Part shown: positions 53,491 to 64,000 of the stretch, piece after piece
Layout of the letters: each line of letters opens with the position of its first letter
Numbering within the stretch: the first letter of the stretch is position 1
NCBI GenBank assembly: GCA_030549495.1
Contig: JAUIRK010000110.1
Span: 186,001 to 250,000 of the forward strand
Reading direction: 5' to 3'
DNA from: Nectonema munidae
Lineage: Eukaryota > Nematomorpha > Nectonematoida > Nectonematidae
Length of the DNA: 64,000 bases
The notes under the pieces: model-generated
Seen by the model: only the letters and a program-made list of their open reading frames with translations
The model's database searches: none
Told to the model about the DNA's origin: nothing
Position numbers and translations under genes: made by a program

Positions 53491-53784
53491 TGAATCTTTT
53501 AAAACTGAATTTCGTGAAAGATGTTCATACTGTCTATCAATGTGTGCTCCTTTACCAATGTAATTTATAAAATATGAACAATTTAGTATCCAATTAATGA
53601 AAAACATAAATTAAAATAATCTAATTTTGAGAGACAAGAGATGATAAGATTATTTTTAATTTGTATGTGTAGATATAGAGGATAGAAGAATGGTCCTTTA
53701 AAAGGAGAAGAAATGAAAGTCCTTGAAAATGTGGAGAAAAATATAAAGACACTTTACTCCAAACTTCAGGGAAAATGGATTTAC

Positions 53785-56700
53785 CTATGGACTTTATGTA
53801 AATTTTGATTTCTTCGCCAAGATTTGCCGCTTGAAGGGGAACACCTTGCATCCAAAACTTTTGCAAGCCCCTAGAGAGAAAAGAGTTAGATCTTTTATAG
53901 GCATAGCAAAAAAGACATTGACATATGTTTCTAACTAAAGAGTGCTTTTTTAGTCAAATTTATTTTTCAAAATTAGCTCGTAAATTAAAGTAACATTTCA
54001 TTGTATAAAATTTTGAATATAACATAAAATTAGAATTTCTTTATAGAGCGGAAAAATACCGCGTTTTTCACTCCGGACAAATTGGAGAAGAGTGTATCAG
54101 CAGGTGGGGCGAGAGGGGGCTGTTGACTCCCTTAAATTTTTCAGATTAATAATAATTCTAAATATTTGCATACAATTAAAATTATCTTATCAATTTAGAT
54201 AAATCTTAGAATATAGGAATCGTCTCTTCTACAAAGCACAAATTTAGAGGTAAAGGGGACTTAGTATATAGAGATTTAGTCTGTCTATTCGTAATCTTTT
54301 TTAGATTTAACCCACTCAACATTTTTTGGTTGTGGGCTTGTATATATATAAATATATAAGAAAGCATATATCGTAAATATTCGTTTTTCCCCTAACGTGG
54401 ATAATAATCCGCTCACATATAAGCTTTTTCAGGAACATACCTAAAATTTGTGGATATCCGCCCCGTAACTTTAGAAACATTGAGCTTCAAATATAGAATA
54501 TTTATTACATCAAGGGATTAATCTATATCCTGGTGCTATATGTTACATGCGTTTTGCCTATTTCCGTCCACACACCCTTCTAATTCAACTTTTTTTCTTT
54601 GGGTTAAATTCTGTTTACGTTGATAGTTAAGCACCCGCCTTATTTGTCAAGTAATTCTGGTAAAAAAAACGAGAAATTTAAAGAATTCTTTGTTGGTAGG
54701 TGTTTCAAGGATGAACTTTTAACTTTTTGTATTTTTTACCTTTTTTTAACTATAACCACTACTGTTAAACTTAAACCATATCCTATTTAATATTCCTTAT
54801 TTCTTTTTATATCTCTTCAAATATAATAAATATAAAACACCCTTTCGATTATTTTGGTTTTACTTTTTATAAATTTTGTCTGGAATTTTCAAGAGATGAC
54901 ATTTTTGTGGATTGAATTTTTCGGACACAATTTTTTCACGCCCGTGATTTATTTATGTTAAGAATAAAAAAAAATACATGAGTCTTGCGTAAGCCAAAGC
55001 CACTTCACACGTTACAACTAAAACTTTGTCAAACTTTGTTCGAAATTTTGGATTTTGTTGAATGTAAATTTTGTTGGAGTAAACTAATTTTTTCATCTAA
55101 AAATAAAAAACTTAAGTTTATTTTTCATCATTTTCTTTTTTACCGAAATGTTCGTTCTTTCGAATTATTGCCGCGCAAATTCAAAATATAAAATATGTTG
55201 ATTTAAAGTGCATCACTGGTCAAAAATCACAAACTTAACATGCCTTCCTCCTGGCTACCATAACTTTTTGGCACCCAAGGTTTAGAGTTTGAAAAGCACG
55301 GAAGTCCAAGAATGCGAAAGTGCTTACGTGTTGTCTTCCAGAGAATCCGCAAGAAAATATGGAAACATTGGCGTTGATGTAGTTCTTGAAGTGTTGGAAG
55401 ATCTTGATTTGACATTCAGCTTGATTTTGAAAGCCCAGGAAGAATGCTTTGGAGGAATGGAATGAGTTTGGAAGGATCATTTTTACGATTAAGTAGTTGT
55501 CATCACAGTTTCCAACGTAGACTGCAATTATTAAAAAGCTACACTTATTGATTCGAATGCAACATTGTAACAATTTGTGCCTTTTTACTTCCATCCCAAG
55601 CTTTTTCAATTCAAATACGCCCTTTTGCGCTTAATACTTTAAACTCCTTTCACTTATCAAAATGACTGCCTGAGCTAGATTTTGAATTGAAAGTTTTTAG
55701 TGTCTCAATCAAACAAAATTGAATAACTTACGTCTGAAGCTGAAAATTGCAAGCCTTTATTTATAAAAAATGCTAAATATAAAATTTTATATTTCAGTTT
55801 TTAAATCCTAACATGTCAGTGTCCTTTGGAAAAGGAACGAATGAAATAGACTTTTGAGTATACTAAACATTTTTGTCTCCCCTTAGTTTAACATTAAAAA
55901 AGTTTCTGGAAGATATTTATGTATGCAATTTAATGTGCTACAACTGAATCCTTCTAATTTTTTGTTCTTTTATTTTCGCCCATATTCCTATCGTTTGGTT
56001 GGCTTCTCCCAGCAGCTGCTTGGCCTTTGATACAGACCCTCAAAGTGGACTTCATTTGGTTGATTCCTTTATTTGATGCTCGAACTTGCTTGCCAATACT
56101 TTTCTCCAATTGTTAACCTTGTTGAACTTTTGTAAATAAAATACTTACTTACTTACTTGAGTGATTTTGTTTATTTTACTATTCCTCTTTTTTTGGTTAA
56201 TCAATAAGGGTAATCAATAACATGTTAAATCAATTTTTAGTTAAAAAACATACTTGGCCTTCTTAGTTAGTTATTTTATTAAGCAATTGCTTCGTTTTTC
56301 TACCTTTTGTTCATAAATAAGAAAAGCTTGGCAGTTCAGTTAGTTAGTAGGAAAAGGAATAGCTACTTCGTCAATAAGCTGGCTAAAAAATTAAACATTA
56401 AAATTCAGAAAACACCAAACACACTATACACATGCTTTTACAACTTTTAAACTTCTCAAATATCCCCACCGAATTTAAAAAGATTCTGTTACAATGAGAA
56501 AGTTAAGTCATCAAATTTTTAAAGGATTTTTGACTTTAATTCACTTTTATATCAAATTACTTCATTTCATTTAGTCTGCATTTTTTGTCTACAAATGGAT
56601 AAATTATCATAGGAATAAATATACTTTTTGGTTAACATCCTACTTCAAAATTTTAGGATTTTCGAAACTTTAAACAGACCTCAATCATATGTTGATAGCA

Positions 56701-57282
56701 AATCCTTGAAGTTTAGATGGAGACCGGTTAATTACTCACGTGAAAAATGACAAAATAACTTCTTTCAGATCGAATGTTACACCATCAAATACTAGAAGAC
56801 AGGAAGAATTTGAATACTTTCCACAAGCATGTTATATTACTAAAGTTTCGAATACTTCTAAGTTGAGTTTGTACTCAACTTTAAATAAAATTCTTACGAG
56901 AAAAAAGAAGAGGCTCAGTATTTTTGAAAATTTTGCTAAGAAATTTCCTTTTTTTATGACTTTTTAGGAAATCTACTATTTTTACGAAGCTACTATTTTT
57001 TACCTAAATCTTTGTAAAAACTATTTCAAAATTTAGGTAGAATATTGTCTTGACTACGTATAATCCTAGCATTTTGGTATCTGATGTTTTTTTGGATTCT
57101 TAAGTCATGAGAAATATCTTTTTAGTAGCAAACGGACTTATTCTTGCGAATAGCTAGGAAGAGTATGGCGGACTGCAAATGAATAACCAAATTGAAAATT
57201 TCCTAAGCGAAGTATCTAGATCAATCTTACCCTTTTGAGTGAAGCGGAGGGTGAATGTGAGCGACAGAAGCAGTCCCACGAC
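53785..57282 (-). CDS. Candidate zona pellucida (ZP)-domain protein, 5' exons
   Basis: Three minus-strand exons have clean splice sites. Exon 57231-57282 encodes VVGLLLSLTFTLRFTQK, a signal-peptide core; the Met exon before it was not found. Exon 55328-55521 joins it in matching phase and encodes VYVGNCDDNYLIVKMILPNS, then FFLGFQNQAEC and NVSIFSCGFSGRQH. The cysteine spacing, 33 then 20 residues followed by Gly, is that of a ZP-N module. Exon 53785-53870 encodes GLQKFWMQGVPLQAANLGEE and IKIYIKSI, like the start of a ZP-C module. One exon between the last two is missing, since their phases differ. Such proteins are secreted or membrane-anchored matrix and cuticle components. The assignment is by pattern only. 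If the donor at 55327 is not used, the second exon runs to a stop at 55235-55237. Confidence 0.45.
55960..56158 (+). mobile_element. 3' end of a LINE or SINE
   Basis: A stretch richer in G+C (CAGCAGCTGCTTGGCCTTTG) ends in TTGTAAATAAAATACTTACT and three TTAC units. A short coding-like or UTR block, then AATAAA, then a short tandem repeat, is the usual form of a truncated non-LTR element 3' end. It lies in the proposed intron of the ZP-type gene. Confidence 0.5.
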
Positions 57283-57842
57283 CTAAATTAAGCAAAGAGT
57301 TATTGAGCAAATTCAAAATTGTTTTTCCGTAAAAATTTAATATTTTCCGAAAATCGATTTGTGAATTTAGAAAAAAAATGAAGAAACATAACAAAAATTG
57401 AGAAAGCATATTTTGTCCCCAAAACACAATTTTAGGTCGAGAGCGAAAAAATATATAAAGACATGAAATATTGAGAATTTGAAGCTTTACTGTTGTCGAC
57501 AAAGACTTCTTTGAAAATAAAAAAAGAAAAAGTTTGTTCACAATATATAGTCACTATACAAATATTTATGCTTTAGAAGAAGAAGAAGAAATCTTGTTTT
57601 GGATATCCTTTTTGCTGTCCAAAATAATATGGACCAAAAAAATTAAATCTTTTTTCGAGAAGAACGTTTATAAGAGATATGAAAATTTAGAGGTATCAAT
57701 ATAGTAAATAAATGAAGTCAAAGTATATTACTTTGGGGTGCAGCACATTTAAGATGACGTATACGAATATGCCATCAATTAAAATGAAACAGTCTACCGA
57801 CTAATTTGTTTTTATACACTTTCTTCCACTGTTCACTGTTCA

Positions 57843-58128
57843 GTGTGCGTTGAATATTACAAATAAAGTGTGCCTGGAAGTACCCAATTCATATCTAGTC
57901 ATATTGCCCAATTCCGATCACGAAATACCCATATGGCAAATTATGGAGGATTACAACATCCTTAGATATTATGAATGCATGGATGGAAGATCTGCACTCC
58001 ATGAAAATGGGCTTCAAAGACTAGGCCACGCTCGGATGAGGATTAAAAAAGGTTCTATTTTAACTATGGTCCACCTGTGCATAATTTTTCTGAGTTATAT
58101 CTTTTTCCTAATACTCGTTGCGATTTGA
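57843..58128 (+). CDS. Candidate last exon, C-terminal membrane tail
   Basis: After an acceptor-like sequence (CACTGTTCACTGTTCAG) a plus-strand frame reads CALNITNKVCLEVPNSYLVI, LPNSDHEIPIWQIMEDYNIL and ECMDGRSALHEN. It ends in a hydrophobic tail (LCIIFLSYIFFLILVAI) and a stop. The tail could be a membrane anchor or a GPI-attachment signal. Upstream exons were not found, and an ATG (MNITNK) also begins within the exon frame. The family is not recognised. Opposite-strand neighbours are the ZP-type exons. Confidence 0.35.
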
Positions 58129-58419
58129 AATTAAGTAATATATGAAAGGTATACCTGCTTGATCATGGAAATTGAAATTCCTTGTCTCTTGAACATTTTA
58201 TTCTAAAAAAGATAGTAAATCAGTTATTTAGTAGGTTTGTTATGCCATAAGAGATCATTAGATAGGCGCTTAACTTAACCTTAAACGAATTATTTGATTT
58301 GCTAAGTTAGAAAGAGAAAGTCAGCAATGAAATCAATCAGGTACTTCATTAATTGGATGGTAATTTATTAGCCATAGTTGGTCAAAATGTAAATAACTTA
58401 GTTATTAGGGAGTGAGTAA

Positions 58420-58545
58420 CTTTGGTTGGAAACTTGGCTTCAATATCACTAGGTCTCGGGTTCGATCCGGCCTCAAGTCTTCTTTCTCATAATTCGAGAG
58501 AAACGGTGCAATTGCGCCTTCTCAATGAAAGTAGTTATAGTTCAT
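58420..58545 (+). mobile_element. tRNA-derived SINE copy
   Basis: This is the best preserved B box of the family, GGTCTCGGGTTCGATCCGG. Before it lies TTGGTTGGAAACTTGGCTTC, and after it CTCAAGTCTTCTTTCTCAT and GCAATTGCGCCTTCTC. The tail matches the copy at 6838-6965. Confidence 0.65.
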
Positions 58546-58649
58546 GTGTTAGTTAATGGTTATTTCATGAGCATAAATCGTAGGTGTTATTCAAAAAAGT
58601 TTCCTGGGTAATTTTTACTTTAGTGTGATATTTTAGAAAAATGGAAACC

Positions 58650-58920
58650 ATTTAAATTATACATGTGCACCAGGTGGTCCACGGGCCACAATTCTGCCTG
58701 CCAAAGCTTTCAACATGGCCTTCACTAACTAATATTTGTGTCTACTTGAGAAATAAAAATTCGTTTGCAAGATCGGAAGACAGACTTTATTGCTATCAAT
58801 AAATGGAGCTGATAGATCTGGAATCTGAAACAATTTTTTGATTTCTCACAAAATTTATTTCTTTCAAAATAGATCAATCAAGTTTGGCCAACCTTTTTCG
58901 AAAAGAGATGTGTCAAAAAA
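58650..58920 (-). mobile_element. Possible hAT-type miniature element
   Basis: TTTGGCCAACCTTTTTCG at about 58881 and, on the other strand, GTGGCCCGTGGACCACCTGG at about 58670-58692 resemble the ends and subterminal parts of hAT-type elements. No coding sequence or clear target duplication was seen. Confidence 0.3.
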
Positions 58921-59707
58921 TTTTTATCCAATAACAAATGAACAAAGATTTTCATATGTTCAATACTCATCACTCATCAGTCTCACTTATACTTATGTTA
59001 CTTTTTAATGAATATTTTTTGCTACCATCTGTAAAAATAAACATAATTGATAAAACTTTCAGTAATTTTTATAAAAAAAACAAATATTTTATGGGCAATT
59101 ATAACAAAAAAAAATCTGAATAGGCTTTGCAAACTAATAAAAACACTTTCTGCACGTTCTCGTTGTTCTACTCTTCGTAGGAAGGCATAAAAAACAAAAA
59201 CCTCGGAGATTTGTAGACTGTGGAACAAAATTCGAAGAATACCCATAATATTTTATGGACTTCAAATTTATATTAGGGGTTGCAGCCCTTACTTTCATTT
59301 ACTTTTCTCTGAGAAGAAGCGCAGACTTTTTATAAAAACTTTTCTTCCACTGCCTTTTACTGATGGGAAATTTTTTGGAGCATTGAATTGAGAGATGATA
59401 AAAGAATTGGGGCAAGCAATATCTAAAATCTAAATAATTGCTAAGCACTCTTCTTGTCCATCTCCTACAAGCTTTGTAACTTTGGTACTGCTTCAGCATT
59501 CTATTTCCAAACTCAACTTCGCTTTTATACTTTTTATATTCAAGCAAGGATTCAGGTTTACCTGAGAGTGAACTAATCTCTACTCTTTTTCTATGATGGG
59601 AAGAGAGAATATACACGACCTTAAAAAGCTTCTTTGGAATACACGATTCAAGATTCGCATTCATTCAATAGAGAGTTTTTAGGTATTTTGGTTGTAAAAT
59701 TCTAGGA

Positions 59708-60232
59708 ATGAAACTTTTAGATGCCATTACCGTTGCACTAATATCTGGAAAGCGCCAATTTTGCTATTTCATGGGATGTGAAAAAGTGATCCATGAAGAT
59801 GCTACATCCAGCAGGTAACTTCGACTTCAAGATTAGTCTTTGATTGAGCAGAAAAAAAAGCCTAGGTCTTCTAAACCTGATACATAGATTTCAGGGTTCA
59901 CGAAATAATAACATCATTCAGATGAGGTGCTTTTTAGGATCGTAAACTTTCAGACTGCACTAATCTCTAAAGCAAATAAGCTGTTCATCAATCGTTACTG
60001 TTGTGTTTGGATTCCAGGATTTGGAACAAATATTATAGAAATGATCATGCATATTATAACAGCTAAACGTTTATCACTTAAAAGTCTTTCTCTTCTATCA
60101 TCAAAAGACAGAAAGGCATGCACCAATGTAAACATATGTCTTCCAACCGCAGCTTTCAAAACGGGGGTACCTCATTCATCACTGAAAAGAGTTGAAATTT
60201 TTACTTTTGGGTCACAACATTGCTCGATATAA
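59708..60232 (+). CDS. Candidate small two-exon gene, Cys-containing product
   Basis: An ATG at 59708 starts MKLLDAITVALISGKRQFCY and FMGCEKVIHEDATSS. The exon ends at 59814 with a donor (CCAGCAG/GTAACT). The acceptor at 59937 (GTGCTTTTTAG) gives a phase-matched second exon, RIVNFQTALISKANKLFINR, YCCVWIPGFGTNI, then KACTNVNICLPTAAFKTG, to a stop at 60230-60232. The product would have 133 residues. The hydrophobic start could be a weak signal peptide. A donor near 60168 could extend the gene further. The sequence belongs to no family I know, and the phase match could be chance. Confidence 0.28.
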
Positions 60233-61555
60233 AGAAGGCTATAACATTGTCAATAGGCTCACTAAATAATAAAATGGTCTAATTTTTTTGTTATATTCAT
60301 CGGAATTTAACTGTGAAGTAAAGTACCATATGCCCGTATTAGATGCTAACGTAAGTTTCGTAGAGTGGTCTCACTATATTTATCTCTGAAAAAGAGGTTA
60401 ACCTACTAGCGGACTAACATAAATTTGAGACTTCAAGCAGTAAAGATTTGGATCTGGGATTTTAGGATCATTTTAGTGCATATAAGTTGACGTACCAAAG
60501 TTAAAAGGTGATCAGCGATAAATTCCTTATAGTAATGCAAAAGGTTTAAACCTACTTTAGCATATGGGAGAAAAAAGGGCGAATGCAAAAATCAAAGAGT
60601 AACGACCAAATTTATCTTGAGGATGTCCAATCAATCGCAAATGGGACCCTTTTATCCAAAAAATAACACAATTCGACACTTAGTTTAATGAAGTTCCCGA
60701 AAAAATGTGCTCAGTTGTAGCTTTCAAGAAAAATGAGTAAATATTCCATAAAATGCAAAGTTAAATTAAAATTACTTGTCTTGGAGTGAGTGCGATAAAA
60801 GTGGAAATGCCACAATTAAAGGCAGAAAAGTGAGCGCAAGGTTAAAAATCAGGCAAAACTTTTTATTAGCATTGAAAATAGTTTTAAAAGTGACTCATTA
60901 AAATGAAAAAATGACCGATATCGACGGCGTTGAAAGGAGAATCAGTGTTAAAAAAACAAGCCATTCCTTAATCCATAACCAGGCCAGAATAAAGCTCCTT
61001 TGATGCCCTGCACAATGCAAATGAGAGTTTCAGATAAATGGAATAAGCGCCTTTCTTCCATACACATGATACATTGTTCGGATTACCAACAATACACACA
61101 CACACATACACACACACCGACAAATATATACTGTTTTTATAATGATACAACGATTTTCATTGTATATTTGAATACAAATAGAAAGATCAGAGATAGAAGC
61201 TGGGGTCCAACGTTGGACCATGATTTCCGTATGACGCACTGCGTAAGAGACACACACTTCAACGTAATAAATATATTTCACAGTCTACGTTACACAGATC
61301 AACACAATTTTTGTTGAGTTAAGCTCGGTAGCTGTTTTTAAGCTTGTTTTGATTGCTGAATCTAAAATTCATTTTTGTATTTCTCTATCACCTCAAGTTT
61401 TTTAGCTATATGATTTTAGTTTTATGAAAAACCTGCACATAACAGCCACAGTATTTGTTTTATAAAAGGTTGCAAAAACTAACATATAATAAAAAAAACA
61501 GACATATATAAAATTTTATTTAACAGTATAATGTTTTTACAAAGCATAAGTCTTT
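60233..61555. other. Spacer with a CA microsatellite
   Basis: A (CA)n run interrupted by TA lies at about 61091-61117. The open frames that cross it (60-105 residues) owe their length to the repeat and its flanks and are not supported as genes. Confidence 0.5.
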
Positions 61556-62561
61556 ATTTGAAGTTAGGGTAAAAATTTGCGCTTGTATCTTTTTCTGGAG
61601 TGTTGAACTTCAAGACAGTCGCCTTTGATACTCCAACAACAATAATAATAATAATAATAAAATCAGCCATCATATGAACATCCCATCTACTCTGGTAACG
61701 TTCTTCCATAATCTTCAAATCTTGGTGAAATCGTTCACCTTGTTCGTCGCTAACAGCCCCAAGATTTTCTGGAAAGTTAGAAAGGTGGCAATGCAAAAAC
61801 GTAATTTAACACTGATGTTGCAAACAAGCGCTTTGTAATTTTCCAATAGTTTTTGAACAATTTCTCTGTAATTATTTGCACGTGTGTTTCCAAGAAAGTT
61901 TTTAACGACTTCTTTGAATGATATCCAAGCATTTTTTTCAAGGCCTGTCATAGTACTGGTAAATTGTTTATCTTTGATAAGCTGTCAAATTTGTGGCCCA
62001 TCAAACACACCAGCTTTGATTTTTTCAATTGAAAGTTTAGGAAAAGTGAAGATGATGTACTTTAAACAGTCGCTAACAGTTGGCAATGCTTTTACAAATT
62101 GTTTCATGAGACGCAATTTTATGTGTAAGGGTGGGAATATTATTTTATTTGTCAACAAGTGGCTCATTTACAATGTTAGGATCTCCAAGTTTAAGATTAG
62201 GTCTTATAGGCCAATTTTTCTCAACCCAGAGCTTTTCTCGGGCTCTGCTATCTCACATACAGAGAAAGCAGGGGTACCTTGTGTATTCACGTTGCTGACC
62301 AAGAAGAAAGGACACCATTTTAAGGTCAACACAGATGTTCCAATTGTATTTTTTATATTCCAATAATTTTTTTACAGCTTCATATTCTTCACAAAGACAA
62401 ACTGAATAGCCAATAGGAACTGCGCCAAACAAATTTCCATTGCGTAGAAGAACACACTTTAAACTCCGTTTCGAGCTGTTAATAAATATTTGCCATTCAT
62501 TTGGGTTGTAAATTGAAAGCCCTAATTCTTTTAGTATACCAGGAATGCTATGACAAAACAC
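61556..62561 (-). pseudogene. Degraded multicopy gene of the QGERFHQD family
   Basis: Minus-strand pieces in order read LGLSIYNPNEWQIFINSSKR, CVDLKMVSFLLGQQREYTRY PCFLC, then LHIKLRLMKQFVKALP, AWISFKEVVKNFLGNTRANN, and FPENLGAVSDEQGERFHQDL with MEERYQSRWDVHMMAD. This is a protein family of unknown function, present in many copies in arthropods and cnidarians and probably carried by a mobile element. The pieces are in several frames, so the copy is broken. After MMAD, where the family usually has YCW, an AAT trinucleotide repeat (about 61640-61662) encodes a run of Ile. No element ends were found. Confidence 0.65.
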
Positions 62562-62744
62562 AAAAGCGCTGTCACTGAAGAAATCGACTTTCTCTAGGTC
62601 AAAAGTGAGATACTTTCACTCCTTGTTTAAGAAGATTTTTTCGTTCAGTCTTGATGCTAGTAATTCTGAGGCTTTTTTTGATAAGTTCAAATCACGTGTT
62701 AACCCTATTAGTGCTGGGCAAACTTTGTCCGCTCACGTGCTGGG

Positions 62745-64000
62745 GCGTAAAGTGCACCCCCCCCCCTATTTTTCTCAGATATTTCACTAAGTTTTTATAA
62801 AAAATTTTAATGTTACATATATATTTCAATTATGCTGAATTCAATGGTGATGTCCATTTTTTTATCAAAATCAATCAAACCTGTCAAAAAATTGATTTAT
62901 ATTTGACAGCTCATCTCAAAAAGGAACTTTTTATTTAAATAATTATATAAAGTTTTTTACACATGTATCCCCATTTTCAAATATGATGAATTCAGTGGTG
63001 ATATTCATTTTTTATGAGAATAAATCAAACTGTCAAAAAAATGATCTAAAGGTGACAGCTCATCTCAAAAAGGAACTTTTTATCTAAATAATTATATAAT
63101 GTTTTTTACACATATATACCCATTTTCAAGCATGCTGAATTCAGTGGTGATATTCATTTTTTTTTATGAAAATCATTCAAACCTGTCAAAAAAGTAATTT
63201 ACATATAACAGCTCATCTCAAAAAGGAACTTTTTATCCAAATAATTATATAATGTTTTTTACACATGTATACCCATTTTCAAATATGCTAAATTCAGTGG
63301 TGATATTCATTTTTTTATGAAAATTAATCAAAACTGTCAAAAAATTGATTTATCCCAAAAAGAAAGGATCAGGCACGGTTTTTTGAATTAGAGAATTACG
63401 TTTAATAGAAAGTATACGGAGATGATGAAGTTTACCGTGTATATAGGCATTTTACACACATATACCCATTTTCAAGTAGGCTGTGTTTACTGGTTATATT
63501 CCTTTTTTTTTATAAAAAATTAGTTAAACCTGACAAAATAATTTAAATATGACAGCCCATGTTAAAATTAAAATTTTTATACTCAAAATATTTCATTCTA
63601 CAGTAACTTATGTAACTCGATAGGACCTCCATCTTTTTGGCTACAAATTCGTTATCGGCTCGTAGTCTCTACGTCATATTATAATTTACTGTATGTAATT
63701 TTGCTATTCATTACATGATGATCCTTTCTTGGTAGCTTTTTTTTCATTAGAAATTTATATTCTTCAATGTGTGTTCGAAAATTTTTTTATAATGATAAAA
63801 TTACTTTTTTCCTCTCTCAAAGCATTCTGATTAAAGAATCTTCTTAATGATCTTAGACTTTTTTTATCAGTATCGTGTATTTTATTATCAGGCCTGAATA
63901 TTTGTCAATCAATCTCATTTCAAAGGTTTTTTTCTGATGAATCATTCGTGATGTTCATTGTTTAATTACAAAAAGTTGTCCACGTTCTTCATCTAAAAAA
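62745..64000 (-). mobile_element. Second foldback-element copy, cut by the window edge
   Basis: A run of C (GTGCACCCCCCCCCC at about 62752) is followed by about five ~125-bp units at 62780-63600. They share TGAATTCAGTGGTGATATTC, CTGTCAAAAAATTGATTTAT and CTCATCTCAAAAAGGAACTT. At 63640 the inverse of AACGAATTTGTAGCCAAAAA appears, and 63660-64000 is the reverse complement of 40200-40545 with few differences. The other arm, expected left of the C run, is absent. The element continues past the right edge. Confidence 0.75.
62780..63600 (+). repeat. ~125-bp tandem repeats at the right edge
   Basis: About five full units and a degraded last one are visible. A unit holds ACACATGTATACCCATTTTC, AATTCAGTGGTGATATTCAT, a CTGTCAAAAA string and AAGGAACTTTTTATYYAAAT. 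A non-repeat insertion of about 60 bp interrupts the array near 63360-63430. Confidence 0.8.

Noticed and set aside
59299-59664. 121-residue minus-strand open frame beginning MNANLESCIPKKL
   Set aside because: It is rich in Lys and Ser and has a plausible internal donor, but no recognised domain. It would start 43 bp head to head with the candidate at 59708. Support is too weak to list as a gene.

Overview
The window is A+T-rich animal DNA, about 70% A+T by eye. It has many very small introns of about 50 bp, a few long ones, and dense transposon debris. This looks like an arthropod, and a copepod-like crustacean would fit, but that is inference from composition and repeat types. No complete tRNA or rRNA gene, CRISPR array or bacterial gene was seen.

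The centre of the window is a local triplication of a TASOR-like gene. TASOR is the scaffold of the HUSH transposon-silencing complex. Copy 1 lies on the minus strand (about 7.8 down to 0.44 kb) and is a decayed pseudogene whose last exon is still open. Copy 2 (plus strand, 16235-21692) and copy 3 (plus strand, 31023-45018) each resolve into eight exons. All splice sites agree in phase and the totals are 2244 and 2385 coding bases, giving 747 and 794 residues. The first ~225 residues match the TASOR pseudo-PARP domain (DUF3715) from end to end. The rest is a Gln/Pro/Ser/Asn-rich linker, a helical block and a Lys-rich tail; no long vertebrate-type C-terminal half is present. Copies 1 and 2 are head to head, copies 2 and 3 head to tail. 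All three share blocks upstream of the start and downstream of the stop, so whole units were duplicated.

The long introns and spacers hold mobile elements. These are a CR1/Jockey-group LINE (2.6-6.4 kb), a pogo/Tigger-like transposon (8.7-10.5 kb), hAT remnants (18.0-18.8 and 23.9-28.3 kb) with another transposase relic inside the second, and a 3.2-kb terminal-inverted-repeat element with TTA target duplications in the ~50-bp intron between exons 3 and 4 of copy 3. That element carries a degraded Ty3/Gypsy pol fossil. There is also an RTE-type LINE with a perfect 16-bp target duplication (36.5-40.0 kb) inside a long-arm foldback element, a second foldback copy running off the right edge, and a tRNA-derived SINE family seen three times.

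From 46 kb rightward the window looks like ordinary genic DNA with small exons. On the minus strand (57.3 to 46.9 kb) several exons suggest a zona pellucida (ZP)-domain membrane protein: a signal-peptide exon, a ZP-N exon with matching phase and cysteine spacing, ZP-C-like exons and an exon with one membrane segment. Two small plus-strand candidates lie at 57.8 and 59.7 kb. A degraded transposon-associated gene at 61.6-62.6 kb precedes the second foldback copy.

All homology calls come from remembered family sequences and splice-phase reasoning; no search was run.
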